Notes under the pieces: generated by a model | The model's input: the letters and a program-made list of their open reading frames with translations, nothing else | Databases searched by the model: none | Told to the model about the DNA's origin: nothing | Made by a program: the position numbers and the translations under genes | Assembly (NCBI RefSeq): GCF_022965755.1 | Contig: NZ_CP095187.1 | Coordinates: forward strand, 3,907,653 to 3,971,652 | Origin: Pseudoxanthomonas sp. F37 | GTDB taxonomy: Bacteria; Pseudomonadota; Gammaproteobacteria; Xanthomonadales; Xanthomonadaceae | Direction of reading: 5' to 3' | DNA length: 64,000 bases | Shown: positions 7,116 through 16,435 of the stretch, piece by piece | Layout: every line of letters begins with the position of its first letter | Numbering within the stretch: position 1 is the stretch's first letter

Positions 7116-9899
7116 ATGAAGTCACCGCGTTTCATTGTCGCACTGGCCCTGGCCGCGGCGCTCGCCCTCGGCCAGCCGGCCTGGGCGGATGCCCCCGCCA
7201 CGCTGCCCAGGGGCGTCGCCGCAGGCCCCAGCATCGAAGGCATCAGCGAGTACACGCTGTCCAATGGCCTGCGCGTACTGCTGTTCCCGGATGCCACCAA
7301 GCCCACCGTAACGGTCAACCTGGTCTATGGCGTGGGCTCGGTGCACGAAAACTACGGCGAAACCGGCATGGCCCACCTGCTGGAACACCTGCTGTTCAAG
7401 GGCACGCCCACGCAGTCGGACATCAGCGGCGAAATGAAGAAGCGCGGCATCGACTTCAATGCCACCACCGGCCTGGACCGCACCAACTACTTCGCCTCCT
7501 TCCCGGCCAATGCCGACACCCTGGAGTGGGTGCTCAGCATGGAGGCCGACCGCATGGTCAACTCGAATGTCGCCAGGAAGGACCTGGAGAGCGAGATGAC
7601 CGTGGTGCGCAACGAACTGGAAGCCGGCGAGAACAATCCCGCCGGCGTGCTGTTCCAGCGCATCCGCTCCAGCGCCTTCCTGTGGCACAACTACGGCAAC
7701 ACCACCATCGGCGCGCGCAGCGACGTGGAAGGCGTGCCGATCGACAAGCTGCAGGCGTTCTACCGCCAGTGGTACCAGCCGGACAACGCCACCCTGGTGG
7801 TCGCCGGCCGCATCGACAGCGCCGACGTGCTGGCGCGCGTGGCGCGCCACTTCGGCCCGCTGAAGAAGCCCGCGCGCGCGCTGCCGCGCTTCTACACCAC
7901 CGAACCGGCCCAGGACGGCGAACGCGAAGTCACCGTGCGCCGCGTCGGCAACCTGCGCCTGGTCGCGGCCGCCTACCACATGCCCGCGCTGGCGCACCCG
8001 GACAATGCACCGCTCAGCGTGCTGGCCAACGTGCTGGGCCATACGCCCGGCGGGCGCCTGCACAAGACGCTGGTGGAAGCCAAGCTGGCCGCGGCCACCG
8101 GCGCCAACGGCGAGTCCATGCGCGATCCGGGCCTGCTGACCGTGGTGGCCGTGGTGCCCGGCGACGGCGATGCCGCCAAGGCCGAAGCCGAACTGCTGAA
8201 GCAGGTCGAACAACTCGCGGCGCGTCCGATCACCCAGCAGGAAGTGGATGAAGCCAAGCAGCGCATCGGCAACGCGTACGAGCTGTACCTCACCGACGTC
8301 AACGCGGTGGGCATGGGCCTGGCGGAATTCCAGTCCGCCGGCGACTGGCGCCTGCTGTTCACCAGTCGCGATGCCGTGGAAAAGGTCACCGCCGCCGACG
8401 TCAACCGCGTCGCCGCGGCCTACCTGAAGGCCAGCAACCGCACGCTGGGCCGCTTCGTGCCCACGCCCGCGCCCGACCGCGTGGAGATCCCCGCCGCACC
8501 GGCGGTGGCCACGCTGGTCGATGGCTATACCGGGCGCGCCGCGGTCAGCGCGGGCGAAGTGTTCGACCCCTCGCCGGCGAACATCGACGCGCGCACCCAG
8601 ACCTTCATCCTTGGCGACGGCCTGAAGGTATCGCTGCTGCCGAAGAAGACCCGCGGCGACACCGTCATCGTCGATGCGAATTTCCGCTTCGCCGACGAAG
8701 CGGCGCTGAAGGGCCGCGAAGGCGCCGCCGGCATCGCCGGCGCCATGCTGATGCGCGGCAGCACCACGATGACGCGCGAACAGATCGACCAGCGCCTGGA
8801 GCAGCTGAAGACCCAGGGCAGCGTGGGCGGCGGCCTGCAGGGCGCCACCATCGGCCTGCAGACGCGGCGCGGGCACCTGGCTGACGCGCTGGCGCTGGCC
8901 GCCGACGTGCTGCGCAACCCGGCGTTCCCGGAAAGCGAGTTCGAGCAGCTGCGCACGCAGGCCATCACTGGGATGGAAGCCTCGCGCTTCGAGCCCGGCG
9001 CCATCGCCGGCCGTGCCCTGGCGCAGTACTTCGACCCGTGGCCGGCCGGCCATCCGCTGCGCAACCGCACGCTGGACGAGTCACTGGCCGAACTGAAGGC
9101 GCTGAAGCTGGAGGACGTGCGCGCGTTCCATCGCGACTTCTACGGCACCGCCCACGGCGAGATCGCCATCGTCGGCGACTTCGATGCCTCCGCCGTGCGC
9201 GCGCAGCTGGAACAACTGTTCGCCGGCTGGAAGAGCGGCAAGCCGTTCGCCTCCATCCCCACGCAGTACACCGATGTGACGGCCAAGCAGGCGCGCTTCG
9301 AAACCCCGGACAAGCCCAATGCCGTCCTGCTGGCCCGCCACAACCTGCCGCTGAAGGTCACCGACGCCGACTACCCGGCGCTGGTGGTGGCCAACCGCAT
9401 CTTCGGCGGCGGCGCGTTGAAGTCGCGCCTGGGCGACCGCATCCGCCAGCAGGAAGGCCTCAGCTATGGCGTCTCCAGCGGAGTGCGCGCCGACGACAGC
9501 CTGACCGGCAAGGACGATGCCGGCAGCTTCAGCATCCAGGCCATCGCCGCGCCGGAGAACATGGCGAAGGTTGAAGCGCTGGTGCGCGAGGAACTGGCCA
9601 GGCTGGTCAAGGACGGCATCACCGCCGAGGAGTTGAAGGACGCCGTGGCCGGCACGCTGACCGAACGCCAGCAGGCCCGCGCCGAGGACGGCACCGTCGC
9701 CGGCATGCTGGCTGACCAGCTGTTCTTCGGCCGCACCATGCAGTTCACCGCCGACCTGGATGCGAAATATGCCGCGCTGACGGTGGACCAGGTGAATGCC
9801 GCGATCCGCACGCACCTCAAGCCCGACGCGCTGAGCGTGTTCCTGGCGGGAGACTTCGCCAAGGCGGGGGGCGCGCCTGCGGCGGCACCCGCGAAGTAG
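7116..9899 (+). CDS. M16-family zinc protease, two-domain periplasmic form
   Basis: A 927-residue insulinase/pitrilysin-type protease with a signal peptide (ALALAAALALGQPAWA). The first M16 repeat holds the inverted zinc motif HLLEH (His87, Glu90, His91) with the distal Glu in VVRNELEAGEN. The second repeat (about residues 480-900) lacks the motif, as expected for the structural half. Such enzymes form a clamshell and degrade short peptides in the periplasm. The start is the ATG at 7116 with GGAGG eight bases upstream; an in-frame ATG at 7083 lacks a good site. A strong terminator follows. A second M16 gene lies at 22336-25200, so the organism has at least two. Confidence 0.9.
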   Translation: MKSPRFIVALALAAALALGQPAWADAPATLPRGVAAGPSIEGISEYTLSNGLRVLLFPDATKPTVTVNLVYGVGSVHENYGETGMAHLLEHLLFKGTPTQSDISGEMKKRGIDFNATTGLDRTNYFASFPANADTLEWVLSMEADRMVNSNVARKDLESEMTVVRNELEAGENNPAGVLFQRIRSSAFLWHNYGNTTIGARSDVEGVPIDKLQAFYRQWYQPDNATLVVAGRIDSADVLARVARHFGPLKKPARALPRFYTTEPAQDGEREVTVRRVGNLRLVAAAYHMPALAHPDNAPLSVLANVLGHTPGGRLHKTLVEAKLAAATGANGESMRDPGLLTVVAVVPGDGDAAKAEAELLKQVEQLAARPITQQEVDEAKQRIGNAYELYLTDVNAVGMGLAEFQSAGDWRLLFTSRDAVEKVTAADVNRVAAAYLKASNRTLGRFVPTPAPDRVEIPAAPAVATLVDGYTGRAAVSAGEVFDPSPANIDARTQTFILGDGLKVSLLPKKTRGDTVIVDANFRFADEAALKGREGAAGIAGAMLMRGSTTMTREQIDQRLEQLKTQGSVGGGLQGATIGLQTRRGHLADALALAADVLRNPAFPESEFEQLRTQAITGMEASRFEPGAIAGRALAQYFDPWPAGHPLRNRTLDESLAELKALKLEDVRAFHRDFYGTAHGEIAIVGDFDASAVRAQLEQLFAGWKSGKPFASIPTQYTDVTAKQARFETPDKPNAVLLARHNLPLKVTDADYPALVVANRIFGGGALKSRLGDRIRQQEGLSYGVSSGVRADDSLTGKDDAGSFSIQAIAAPENMAKVEALVREELARLVKDGITAEELKDAVAGTLTERQQARAEDGTVAGMLADQLFFGRTMQFTADLDAKYAALTVDQVNAAIRTHLKPDALSVFLAGDFAKAGGAPAAAPAK

Positions 9900-9918
9900 T
9901 CCGATCCATGCGGGACAA

Positions 9919-9950
9919 AGGAACGGCCCCTGACGGGGCCGTTCCTGTTT
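9919..9950 (+). terminator. Intrinsic terminator after the M16 protease gene
   Basis: Perfect 12-bp stem AGGAACGGCCCC / GGGGCCGTTCCT with a TGAC loop, then GTTT. It begins 19 bases after the stop codon. Confidence 0.85.
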
Positions 9951-10050
9951 GGGTCTCGCCCGCGATAAGTCGCCGCCGTGCGTCCGGTGATTCCACCATC
10001 GCGCGCCTTCTTCCGCCCCCGCATCAAGTCCGGGGCAGGTGCTTCGGGCA

Positions 10051-10076
10051 CCTTCTCCCCGCGAACGGGGAGAAGG
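10051..10076. repeat. Palindromic intergenic element
   Basis: Perfect 11-bp inverted repeat CCTTCTCCCCG / CGGGGAGAAGG with a CGAA-type loop, in the convergent gap between the M16 gene and the EEP gene. There is no T-run on the 3' side in either direction (AAAA follows on the plus strand), so it is not a textbook terminator. A related C-rich hairpin (CTTCTCCCCGCTGCGCAGGGAGA) lies at about 4408-4430, suggesting a dispersed family. Confidence 0.5.
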
Positions 10077-10086
10077 AAAAGACGGC

Positions 10087-10920
10087 TTACGGCAAACCCA
10101 GCGTCACCACCACCGGGAAGTGGTCGGACGGATAACGTCCGCCCCAGCGTGTGGTCACCGACGTCGCCGCATCCACCTGCAGGCCTCTCACGAAGATCCA
10201 GTCGATGCGGCGGTCGGCCTTGCCGGTAAATCCATGGAAGGTGGCGTCGATGCCTTCCACCCGCGGTGCGGTCGTCCAGGCATCGCGCAGCGTCTGCGCC
10301 AGCACGGCGTGCACCTCCGAATCGGGCGTGGTGTTGAAATCGCCGGTCAGCACCACCGGCACGTCTTCCGGCAGCGTGGCCAGGTGGCGCGCGATGGCCT
10401 GCGCGCCTTTCAGGCGCGCGGCTTCATCCTGGTCGCGGTACGGCAGGTGGGTGTTGAACAGGTAGAAGCGCTTGCCGTCGCTGCGCTGTTCGAACAGGGC
10501 CCAGGTCACCATGCGGGGATGGGGGTGGCCCCAGGTGATGCTGCCCGCCACGTCGGGCGTGTCGGACAGCCAGAAGTCGCCGGACTGGACCACCGTCAAC
10601 CGGTCCTTCCGATAGAACACGCCCATGTGCTCGCCGCCGCCATCGGCCTCGCGCCCGCGGCCGAACCAGGCGTACTGCGGCAGTTCGCGCGCCACATAGT
10701 CGGCCTGCGACCTCACCAGTTCCTGCATGCCGATCACGTCGGGCTGCTGTTCGCGCAGCATGCGCACCGCCAGCGGCTTGCGCGTTTCCCAGTAGTCCAC
10801 GCCATCGCTCTCGGCGGGCAGGCGGATGTTGAAGCTCATGACGGAAAGCGGATCGGTGGCGTGTGCCTGCATCGACGCGAGGCCCAGCAGGCCTGCCAGC
10901 ACCAGACTCCAACGGCTCAT
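10087..10920 (-). CDS. Exported endonuclease/exonuclease/phosphatase-family hydrolase
   Basis: A 277-residue member of the EEP fold with an N-terminal signal peptide (LVLAGLLGLASMQAHA). Metal and catalytic motifs are visible in order: MSFNIRLP, IGMQEL (Glu), NTHLPYRDQDEAARLKGAQ, VLTGDFNTTPDS (Asp/Asn) and the terminal SDHFPVVVTL (Asp-His). This arrangement is closest to secreted phosphodiesterase or sphingomyelinase-like members rather than to DNA-repair exonuclease III. The start is the ATG at 10920; a GTG four codons upstream is also possible. The substrate could be a nucleic acid, a phospholipid head group or an inositol phosphate; the sequence does not decide. Confidence 0.8.
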   Translation of the reverse strand: MSRWSLVLAGLLGLASMQAHATDPLSVMSFNIRLPAESDGVDYWETRKPLAVRMLREQQPDVIGMQELVRSQADYVARELPQYAWFGRGREADGGGEHMGVFYRKDRLTVVQSGDFWLSDTPDVAGSITWGHPHPRMVTWALFEQRSDGKRFYLFNTHLPYRDQDEAARLKGAQAIARHLATLPEDVPVVLTGDFNTTPDSEVHAVLAQTLRDAWTTAPRVEGIDATFHGFTGKADRRIDWIFVRGLQVDAATSVTTRWGGRYPSDHFPVVVTLGLP

Positions 10921-11050
10921 GATCGATTCCACGATGGCGGGCCGCCATTGTCGCGCAAGCGGCAGTCGAACCGCGAGGCGATCGGAACGAGCCTGGTTTC
11001 ATCGGCGAGGCGGACTCATGCAAGATGCGCGCTTGGGAAGAGGAAACTCC

Positions 11051-11461
11051 ATGCCTGCGACCGCCCTGATCGTCATGCTGGCCGCCGCCGCGTCCGGCCA
11101 GCCTCCGCCACCGGTGACCCTCACGCTCGACACGGGCGCACGTGCGCCCGTGGATCCGGTGACCGCCTGTGCGGCCGGTCGCCTCAAGCCCTTCGTCGGT
11201 CCGTACGGTGTGCAGCAGGCGTGGCCGGTGATGGCGTCGCCGCCTGCCGGGCTGCACCACACCATGGGAACCCCGCTCTCCGACACCGGCGTTGTCGCCG
11301 ACGGCTACCAGCAGTTCCTGCACGTCGACACCGGCGCGCGCGCGGTCTACGTGGTCGAGCAGGGCGGCTTCGCGGGCACCTTCAAGGTGTACGGCCCGTT
11401 GCCGTTGCCGCAGTGCGCGCCCGGCGCACATACCGAAGAGCAGCCGGCACCGTCGCGCTGA
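11051..11461 (+). CDS. Small exported protein of unknown function
   Basis: A 136-residue protein with a short signal-like N-terminus (MPATALIVMLAAAASGQ) and no recognised domain. It has a Pro-rich junction (PPPPVTLTLDTGARAP), two well-spaced Cys (TACAAGRLK and LPQCAPGA) that could form a disulphide, and aromatic/Gly motifs (FVGPYGVQQAW, GYQQFLHVDTGARAVYVV, GGFAGTFKVYGPLPLP). GAGGAAA lies about six bases upstream of the ATG. It is divergent from the EEP gene and convergent with the PfpI-type gene. It looks like a periplasmic protein restricted to related bacteria. Confidence 0.6.
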   Translation: MPATALIVMLAAAASGQPPPPVTLTLDTGARAPVDPVTACAAGRLKPFVGPYGVQQAWPVMASPPAGLHHTMGTPLSDTGVVADGYQQFLHVDTGARAVYVVEQGGFAGTFKVYGPLPLPQCAPGAHTEEQPAPSR

Positions 11462-11495
11462 GCGGCGGCGCGGTCCGGGGCCGGGGATCTCCGCT

Positions 11496-12062
11496 TTACG
11501 CCGAACGCCGCTGGCCGCCGTGCGTGCCCTCGGCGATCTCTTCCACCAGCTTGGCGCAGAAGGCGGGCAGGTCCTTCGGCGTGCGGCTGGTCACCAGGCC
11601 CTTGTCGACGATCACCTCATCGTCTTTCCAGTTCGCACCCGCATTCTCCAGGTCCTTGCGGATGTTGGGCACCGAGGTGACCGTGCGGCCGCGCAGCACG
11701 TCGGCATTGGCCAGCACCCAGGGGCCGTGGCAGATCGCGCCGACCGGTTTGCCGGCCTCGAAGAACCCGCGGGTGAAGGCCAGCGCCTGGTCGTCCACGC
11801 GCAGCGCGTCGGGATTGAACAGGCCGCCGGGAATGACCAGCGCGTCGTAGTCCTTGGCCGACACCTCGGACAGCACATGGTCCACGTCGACCTGGTCGCC
11901 CTTGTCGAAGTGCCTGAAGCCCTGGATGCGTCCACCGTCCAGCGAGACGATGTCCACGTCCGCCTTGTGCTCGCGCAGCGCGCGCAGCGGCTCGGTGAGT
12001 TCGGACTGCTCGAACCCGTCGGTGGCGAGGATGGCGACACGCTTTCCGGTCAGATGGCTCAT
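11496..12062 (-). CDS. DJ-1/PfpI-family protein (type 1 glutamine amidotransferase-like)
   Basis: A 188-residue cytoplasmic protein of the PfpI/YhbO type. The elbow nucleophile is visible in AICHGPWVL (Cys111 followed by His112), with the acidic partner Glu19 in TDGFEQSEL and the DYDALVIPGG strand. Members act in stress protection, as deglycase or holdase, or as intracellular peptidases. The start is the ATG at 12062 (MSHLTGKRVAIL); the frame stays open further upstream but the extra residues are not family-like. It is divergent from the small membrane protein gene. Confidence 0.85.
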   Translation of the reverse strand: MSHLTGKRVAILATDGFEQSELTEPLRALREHKADVDIVSLDGGRIQGFRHFDKGDQVDVDHVLSEVSAKDYDALVIPGGLFNPDALRVDDQALAFTRGFFEAGKPVGAICHGPWVLANADVLRGRTVTSVPNIRKDLENAGANWKDDEVIVDKGLVTSRTPKDLPAFCAKLVEEIAEGTHGGQRRSA

Positions 12063-12192
12063 GGCGGGGCTCCCGTGCGAGTGGACGCCCACCGTAACGC
12101 GCGCAGTGCGCACAGCATGCGAAGGAAACGTTGCCATCCCGTCAACGCCGGCCATGCCCGTGCTTCAATGGCCATGTTCATTCTTTCGGGAC

Positions 12193-12591
12193 ATGCCGAT
12201 GCCTGATTGCGTGAGGATCGTGCTGCGCAGCGTGCTCGCGCTGGGGCTGGCCCTCGTCGCCGTGCCACTTGTGAACCTGGCCGGCGGCGAACTCGCGGCG
12301 CTGCTGCGGCTGCCACCGGGTGGCGATGCGCGGCTGGCCTACGATCTGCTGTGGGTGTTCCTGGCCGGCGTCGCGGGCAGTGCGCTGATGGTCGGCGTGG
12401 CGGCGGTGGCGAAGAGCGCGCATGCGTGGGCACTGTTCGCGCTTTACCTTGCGCTGGATCTGTACGTGACCGTGGTGGCGTGGGACGACTTCCCGCGCTG
12501 GTTCACCCTCGCCTGCCTGCTGACGCTGCCCGTGCAGGTGTGGCTGGGCTGGTGGCTGGTGGTCAAGCGAGGAACGAGTGCAGAGAAGTGA
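12193..12591 (+). CDS. Small integral membrane protein of unknown function
   Basis: A 132-residue protein made almost entirely of four hydrophobic helices (SVLALGLALVAVPLVNLAG; LLWVFLAGVAGSALMVGV; AWALFALYLALDLYVTVV; FTLACLLTLPVQVWLGWWLVV). No known motif is recognised. Two in-frame ATG codons (12193 and 12199) could start it. It is monocistronic, convergent with ubiB, and followed at once by a long imperfect hairpin region that probably ends both transcripts. Confidence 0.6.
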   Translation: MPMPDCVRIVLRSVLALGLALVAVPLVNLAGGELAALLRLPPGGDARLAYDLLWVFLAGVAGSALMVGVAAVAKSAHAWALFALYLALDLYVTVVAWDDFPRWFTLACLLTLPVQVWLGWWLVVKRGTSAEK

Positions 12592-12650
12592 GGAGTGAGC
12601 GAAAGCCCAGACGCCTCTACTCATTCCTCACTTCTCTTCACTCACTCCTC
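12582..12650. repeat. Inverted repeats in the convergent gap before ubiB
   Basis: Two nested sets of arms: AGAGAAGTGAGGA (12582-12594) pairs perfectly with TCCTCACTTCTCT (12625-12637), and GAGGAGTGAG (12590-12599) pairs with CTCACTCCTC (12641-12650). There is no T-run. It may act as a two-way transcription stop or RNA-stability element. Confidence 0.5.
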
Positions 12651-12653
12651 GCC

Positions 12654-14306
12654 TCACCGCCGCGGCCACGCTGCCAGCAGGGCCCACAGGCCGCCGATGC
12701 CGGCGATCCAGGCCGAAGCCGGGACGTCGAGCAGGCGCGGGCCGCCGGCTTCCAGCGCATACAGCACCGCCGCGACGATCAGCAGGCCCACCCCCAGGAT
12801 GGCCGCCACCACGCGGCGCTGCAGGCCCTTCATGGTCTGCGTCAGCTCGGTGAGGTCGCGGGACCGCATCGACAGCTCGTGCCGGCCCTCCACCTGCTGG
12901 CTCAGCCAGGCATGCACCAGGCGCGGCATGTCCGGCGCGTGGGTCATGATCTCGGGCAGGCGCTTGCGGAACTCCTGCGCGGCGCGCTGCGGGCTGTAGC
13001 GTTCCACCAGGATGCGTTCCAGCACCGGCTTGGCCACGGCCCAGATGTCGATCTGCGGGTCCAGCTGGCGGCCCACGCCCTCGATGTTGAGCAGGGTCTT
13101 CTGCAGCAGGATCAGCTGCGGCTGCAGGGTCAGCTCGTAACGCTGCGCGGTGCGGAACAGCTTGGCCAGCACCTCGGCCAGCGAGATCTCGCTGAGCGGA
13201 CGGGTGAAGTACGGCTCGCACACCGCGCGCGCGGCGGCTTCCAGTTCGTCGATGCGGATGTGCGCGGGCATCCAGCCGGCCTGCACGTGCAGCTCGGCGA
13301 TGCGGCGGTAGTCGCGGTTGAAGATCGCCATGAAGTTCTCGGCGAGCCAATACTGGTCGTCGCGCGAGAGCTGGCCCATGATGCCGAAATCCAGCGCGAT
13401 GAAGCGCGGATCGGCCTTGCGCTCCGGATCCACCCAGATGTTGCCGGCATGCGCATCGGCATGGAAGAAGTTGTCGCGGAACACCTGCTGGTAGAACACG
13501 CGCACGCCCTTGGCCGCGAGCGCCTTGCGGTCGATGCCGGCCGCGTCCAGCGCGGCGATGTCGTCGGACGGGATGCCGCGCACGCGCTCCATCGTCATCG
13601 CGCCCTGCGCCGTGTGCGACCAGATCACCTCCGGCACGTACAGGTCGGGCGAACCGGCCCAGTTGCGGCGCAGCAGGCTGGCATTGCCGGCCTCGCGCTG
13701 CAGGTCGAGTTCGGCGGCCAGCGTGTTCTCGATCTCGGCCACGATCTCGCGCGGGCGGATCTTGTCGGCGGCCGGATGCGCGCGCTCGACGATGGCGGCG
13801 ATGCTTTCCAGCAGCGCGATGTCGCCAGCGATCTGCCTGCCGATGTCCGGGCGCAGCACCTTCACCACCACCTCGCGTCCGCCCGGCAGCGTGGCGGCAT
13901 GCACCTGCGCGATGCTGGCGGACGCCAGCGGCGTGGTATCGAAGGTTTCGAAGGCGTCGCGGACATCGCGCGCGAGTTCCTGTTCGACCCGCGCGCGCGC
14001 GCGTTCGCCGTCGAACGGCGCCACGCGGTCCTGCAGCAGGGTCAGCTCCTCGGCGATGTCGGGCGGGATGAGGTCGCGCCGGGTGGACAGGATCTGCCCG
14101 AACTTGACGAAGATCGGGCCGAGTTCCTGCAGCGCCAGCCGCAGGCGCGCACCGCGCGGCTGTGCGGCGATCTCGGCCGACGCGCGCGGCACGAAGGGGC
14201 GGGCCAGCTTCAGCCAGCGCTCGACCGGCGTGCCTTCCAGCAGGTCGTCCAGGCGATAGCGCAGCAACACCCGGCCGATGCGGCTGGCCCGCAGCACCGA
14301 CTTCAT
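12654..14306 (-). CDS. ubiB: Ubiquinone biosynthesis protein UbiB (ABC1/ADCK kinase-like)
   Basis: A 550-residue member of the UbiB/Coq8 atypical kinase family, needed for ubiquinone assembly; it has ATPase rather than proteinkinase activity. The family-specific KxGQ region is present ([16 protein letters not shown]), as are an Ala-rich loop with [14 protein letters not shown], a catalytic-loop motif [10 protein letters not shown] and the metal motif ALDFGIMG. Two C-terminal hydrophobic helices ([20 protein letters not shown] and [18 protein letters not shown]) anchor it in the inner membrane. Its ATG overlaps the ubiJ stop by four bases (ATGA), so the two are translationally coupled. ubiE, which often precedes ubiJ, is not adjacent here. 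Confidence 0.93.
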   Translation of the reverse strand: MKSVLRASRIGRVLLRYRLDDLLEGTPVERWLKLARPFVPRASAEIAAQPRGARLRLALQELGPIFVKFGQILSTRRDLIPPDIAEELTLLQDRVAPFDGERARARVEQELARDVRDAFETFDTTPLASASIAQVHAATLPGGREVVVKVLRPDIGRQIAGDIALLESIAAIVERAHPAADKIRPREIVAEIENTLAAELDLQREAGNASLLRRNWAGSPDLYVPEVIWSHTAQGAMTMERVRGIPSDDIAALDAAGIDRKALAAKGVRVFYQQVFRDNFFHADAHAGNIWVDPERKADPRFIALDFGIMGQLSRDDQYWLAENFMAIFNRDYRRIAELHVQAGWMPAHIRIDELEAAARAVCEPYFTRPLSEISLAEVLAKLFRTAQRYELTLQPQLILLQKTLLNIEGVGRQLDPQIDIWAVAKPVLERILVERYSPQRAAQEFRKRLPEIMTHAPDMPRLVHAWLSQQVEGRHELSMRSRDLTELTQTMKGLQRRVVAAILGVGLLIVAAVLYALEAGGPRLLDVPASAWIAGIGGLWALLAAWPRR

Positions 14307-14944
14307 GCGCGATGCTCCACGAGGGCGGCGAGGCGACCGATGCGCACGGCCAGGCGCTCGACATCGTCGCGGATGGCGTCGACATCGTCATGGAAGGCAT
14401 TGAGCTCCTCGCGGCCGACCACGTCGCGCGATTCCTCGGTGACGTACTCGGCGGCGCTTCCCGCAAGATTGCCTGCGGCGGCAAGCGCCTGCTGCAGGCC
14501 GGTGCGCAAGGCATTGGCGACCTGCACGCCGACGATGTCGCCGAACACCCGGGTGAAGGGCAGCGACCAGTCGGGATCGAAACGGGTGGCCAGCGTCTGC
14601 AGGCGGCGCGCCAGGTCGGCATCGCCGGACACCTTCACCTTGCCGACAGGCGTGGCGTGGTCGCGACGGAAGAACGGCAACTGGCCGAGCAACCCGCCCA
14701 AGCTGCCGCGCACGGCCAGGTCGGCTTCCAGCACTTCGCTGGCGGGGCCCACCTGCAGCCGTCCGCCTCCGACCATGATGTCCATCGCCAACGGTGGCGC
14801 CTCCACGGCCACCTGGATGCGGCGACCTTCCAGCGGACGCAGTGCGGCTTCGGTATCGGGATCCAGGGCCAGGGCGTGGTTGAGCGCGGTTTCCAGCGCA
14901 CGGCCGGCGAGCGGCTTGAGGGCATCGAACGGAGACAGGTCCAT
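14303..14944 (-). CDS. ubiJ: Ubiquinone biosynthesis accessory factor UbiJ (SCP2 domain)
   Basis: A 213-residue protein with an N-terminal sterol-carrier-like (SCP2) lipid-binding domain ([34 protein letters not shown]) and a C-terminal coiled coil ([22 protein letters not shown]). This is the UbiJ layout: it binds ubiquinone intermediates and helps scaffold the soluble Ubi complex. It lies directly upstream of ubiB with a four-base overlap, which supports the name. The ATG at 14944 starts [18 protein letters not shown], typical of the family. Confidence 0.88.
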   Translation of the reverse strand: MDLSPFDALKPLAGRALETALNHALALDPDTEAALRPLEGRRIQVAVEAPPLAMDIMVGGGRLQVGPASEVLEADLAVRGSLGGLLGQLPFFRRDHATPVGKVKVSGDADLARRLQTLATRFDPDWSLPFTRVFGDIVGVQVANALRTGLQQALAAAGNLAGSAAEYVTEESRDVVGREELNAFHDDVDAIRDDVERLAVRIGRLAALVEHRA

Positions 14945-15058
14945 GCCGCCATTCTAGCGGCAAAGCCTGTACGCCCCGCCCGCCCGTACGCCCGCTTCAT
15001 GCAGGCTGGGGCGGGCCCGACGGCCTCCTGCCGTCCCGGCGGAGAGAGACGGTGAAGG

Positions 15059-15217
15059 TCAGACGCGTCGGCCGCGCAGCAGCGAAATGATCGCCAGGAT
15101 CACGAAGACGACGAACAGCACCCACGCGATGTTGGTGGCCGCACCGGCGATGCCGCTGAAGCCCAGCACGGCGGCGATCAGGGCGATGACGAAGAAGATG
15201 ATGGCGTAGCGCAGCAT
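15059..15217 (-). CDS. DUF1328 small membrane protein (YtjA-like)
   Basis: A 52-residue protein of two hydrophobic helices ([19 protein letters not shown] and [22 protein letters not shown]) ending in the basic tail RGRRV. The sequence, including the [17 protein letters not shown] centre, is characteristic of DUF1328, an abundant but uncharacterised inner-membrane family that is often stress-induced. The start is the ATG at 15217, preceded by GGGAG; a longer frame from 15271 is less likely. It is monocistronic. The 216 bases between this gene and oleD show no further gene. Confidence 0.85.
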   Translation of the reverse strand: MLRYAIIFFVIALIAAVLGFSGIAGAATNIAWVLFVVFVILAIISLLRGRRV

Positions 15218-15433
15218 GGAAGCTCCCTTTGGCATGTGGCCAGTGGTACAGCCGTTAGTGGCGTGCGCCATGCTGGAATGCGGAGAGTCGTCGCCGTGTG
15301 AGCATCGCCGGCCGCGGTATGGACAGGCTTCAGCGTGGTGAGTCGTGCGTGAAAACCGGCGTCTGCGGGAGGTGGCGGATGCTGCATGGCGTGGCCGCCA
15401 TTCCAGGACCGCGCGATGTGGCCGGAGGCTCGC

Positions 15434-16435
15434 CTACAGCGGGTGATCGCGCAGCCAGGCACGCAGGCGCTCGAAGCCTTCGTCCATGGACACGCGCGGC
15501 ACGTAGCCGAAGTCGCGGCGCGCCGGCGCCATGTCGTACCAGTGCGCGGTGCTCAGCTGTTCGGCCAGGAAGCGCGTCATCGGCGGCTCGCCCTTCAGCG
15601 GCAGCACCGTCCACAGCGCTTCGCACACGGCGCCGATGCGATAGGCGGCCGTGAACGACAGGTGCTTGTCCACGCGCGGCGCACCGGCCGTTTCCAGCAG
15701 CGCGTCGAGCAGCTTGCGCATCGGCCACGGCTCGCCATTGGAGATGAAGTAGGCCTTGCCCGCGCAGGCGGCGCCGGGCGCGAGATGGTCGAAGGCGTCG
15801 AAGTGCGCCTGCGCGGCATTGTCGATGTAGGTGGTGTCGACATGGTTCTCGCCGCTGCCGACGATGCGCAGGCGGCCGGCGCGCGCGCGCGACACCAGCC
15901 GCGGCAGGATCTGGTGGTCGCCGGGGCCCCAGATCAGGCGCGGGCGCAGCGCCACCGTCGCCAGCGATGCGTCGTTGGCGGCCAGCACGGCCTTCTCCGC
16001 GAGGGTCTTGGTGGTCGCGTAAGGCGCCTTGAAGCCCTCGCCGTAGGGCACGTTGTCGGCGGTACCGCCTTCCACCGGATGGGTGGCGCGATGGGTCACG
16101 CTGGGGGTGGAGGTGTAGACGAGGCGCGCGATGCCGTGCACGCGACAGGCATCGAGCACGTTCTGCGTGCCGACCACGTTGGCATCGTGGTAGCTCTTGT
16201 AGCTGCCCCAGGCACCGGCCTTGGCCGCGTTGTGGAACACCGCATCCACGCCGTCGGCGGCGTGCCGTACCGCGTGCGCATCGGCGAGATCGCCCTGCAC
16301 CTGGCCCACGCCCAGCGCGCGCAGCGCGGGGTAGTAGCCCCGGTTGAGGCTGATGACCTCATGCCCGCGTTCGACCAGGCCGCGACACAGCGCCTGACCA
16401 AGGAATCCGCCGCCGCCGGTGACGAGGATCTTCAT
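15434..16435 (-). CDS. oleD: OleD, NADPH-dependent 2-alkyl-3-ketoalkanoate reductase
   Basis: A 333-residue extended short-chain dehydrogenase. The Rossmann motif TGGGGFLG is at residues 6-13, the catalytic YxxxK is Tyr139/Lys143 in [10 protein letters not shown], and the Ser/Thr partner lies in YTSTPSV. In the olefin pathway OleD reduces the 2-alkyl-3-keto acid made by OleA to the 2-alkyl-3-hydroxy acid. The name rests on its place directly after oleC, with a four-base ATGA overlap, and on the rest of the ole genes upstream; alone it would be called a 3-beta-hydroxysteroid dehydrogenase-like epimerase. The start is the ATG at 16435, immediately before [10 protein letters not shown]. Confidence 0.9.
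   Translation of the reverse strand: MKILVTGGGGFLGQALCRGLVERGHEVISLNRGYYPALRALGVGQVQGDLADAHAVRHAADGVDAVFHNAAKAGAWGSYKSYHDANVVGTQNVLDACRVHGIARLVYTSTPSVTHRATHPVEGGTADNVPYGEGFKAPYATTKTLAEKAVLAANDASLATVALRPRLIWGPGDHQILPRLVSRARAGRLRIVGSGENHVDTTYIDNAAQAHFDAFDHLAPGAACAGKAYFISNGEPWPMRKLLDALLETAGAPRVDKHLSFTAAYRIGAVCEALWTVLPLKGEPPMTRFLAEQLSTAHWYDMAPARRDFGYVPRVSMDEGFERLRAWLRDHPL

Noticed and set aside
10051..10076. Calling the palindrome a terminator of the EEP gene
   Set aside because: On the minus strand the T-run precedes rather than follows the stem, so it does not fit an intrinsic terminator.
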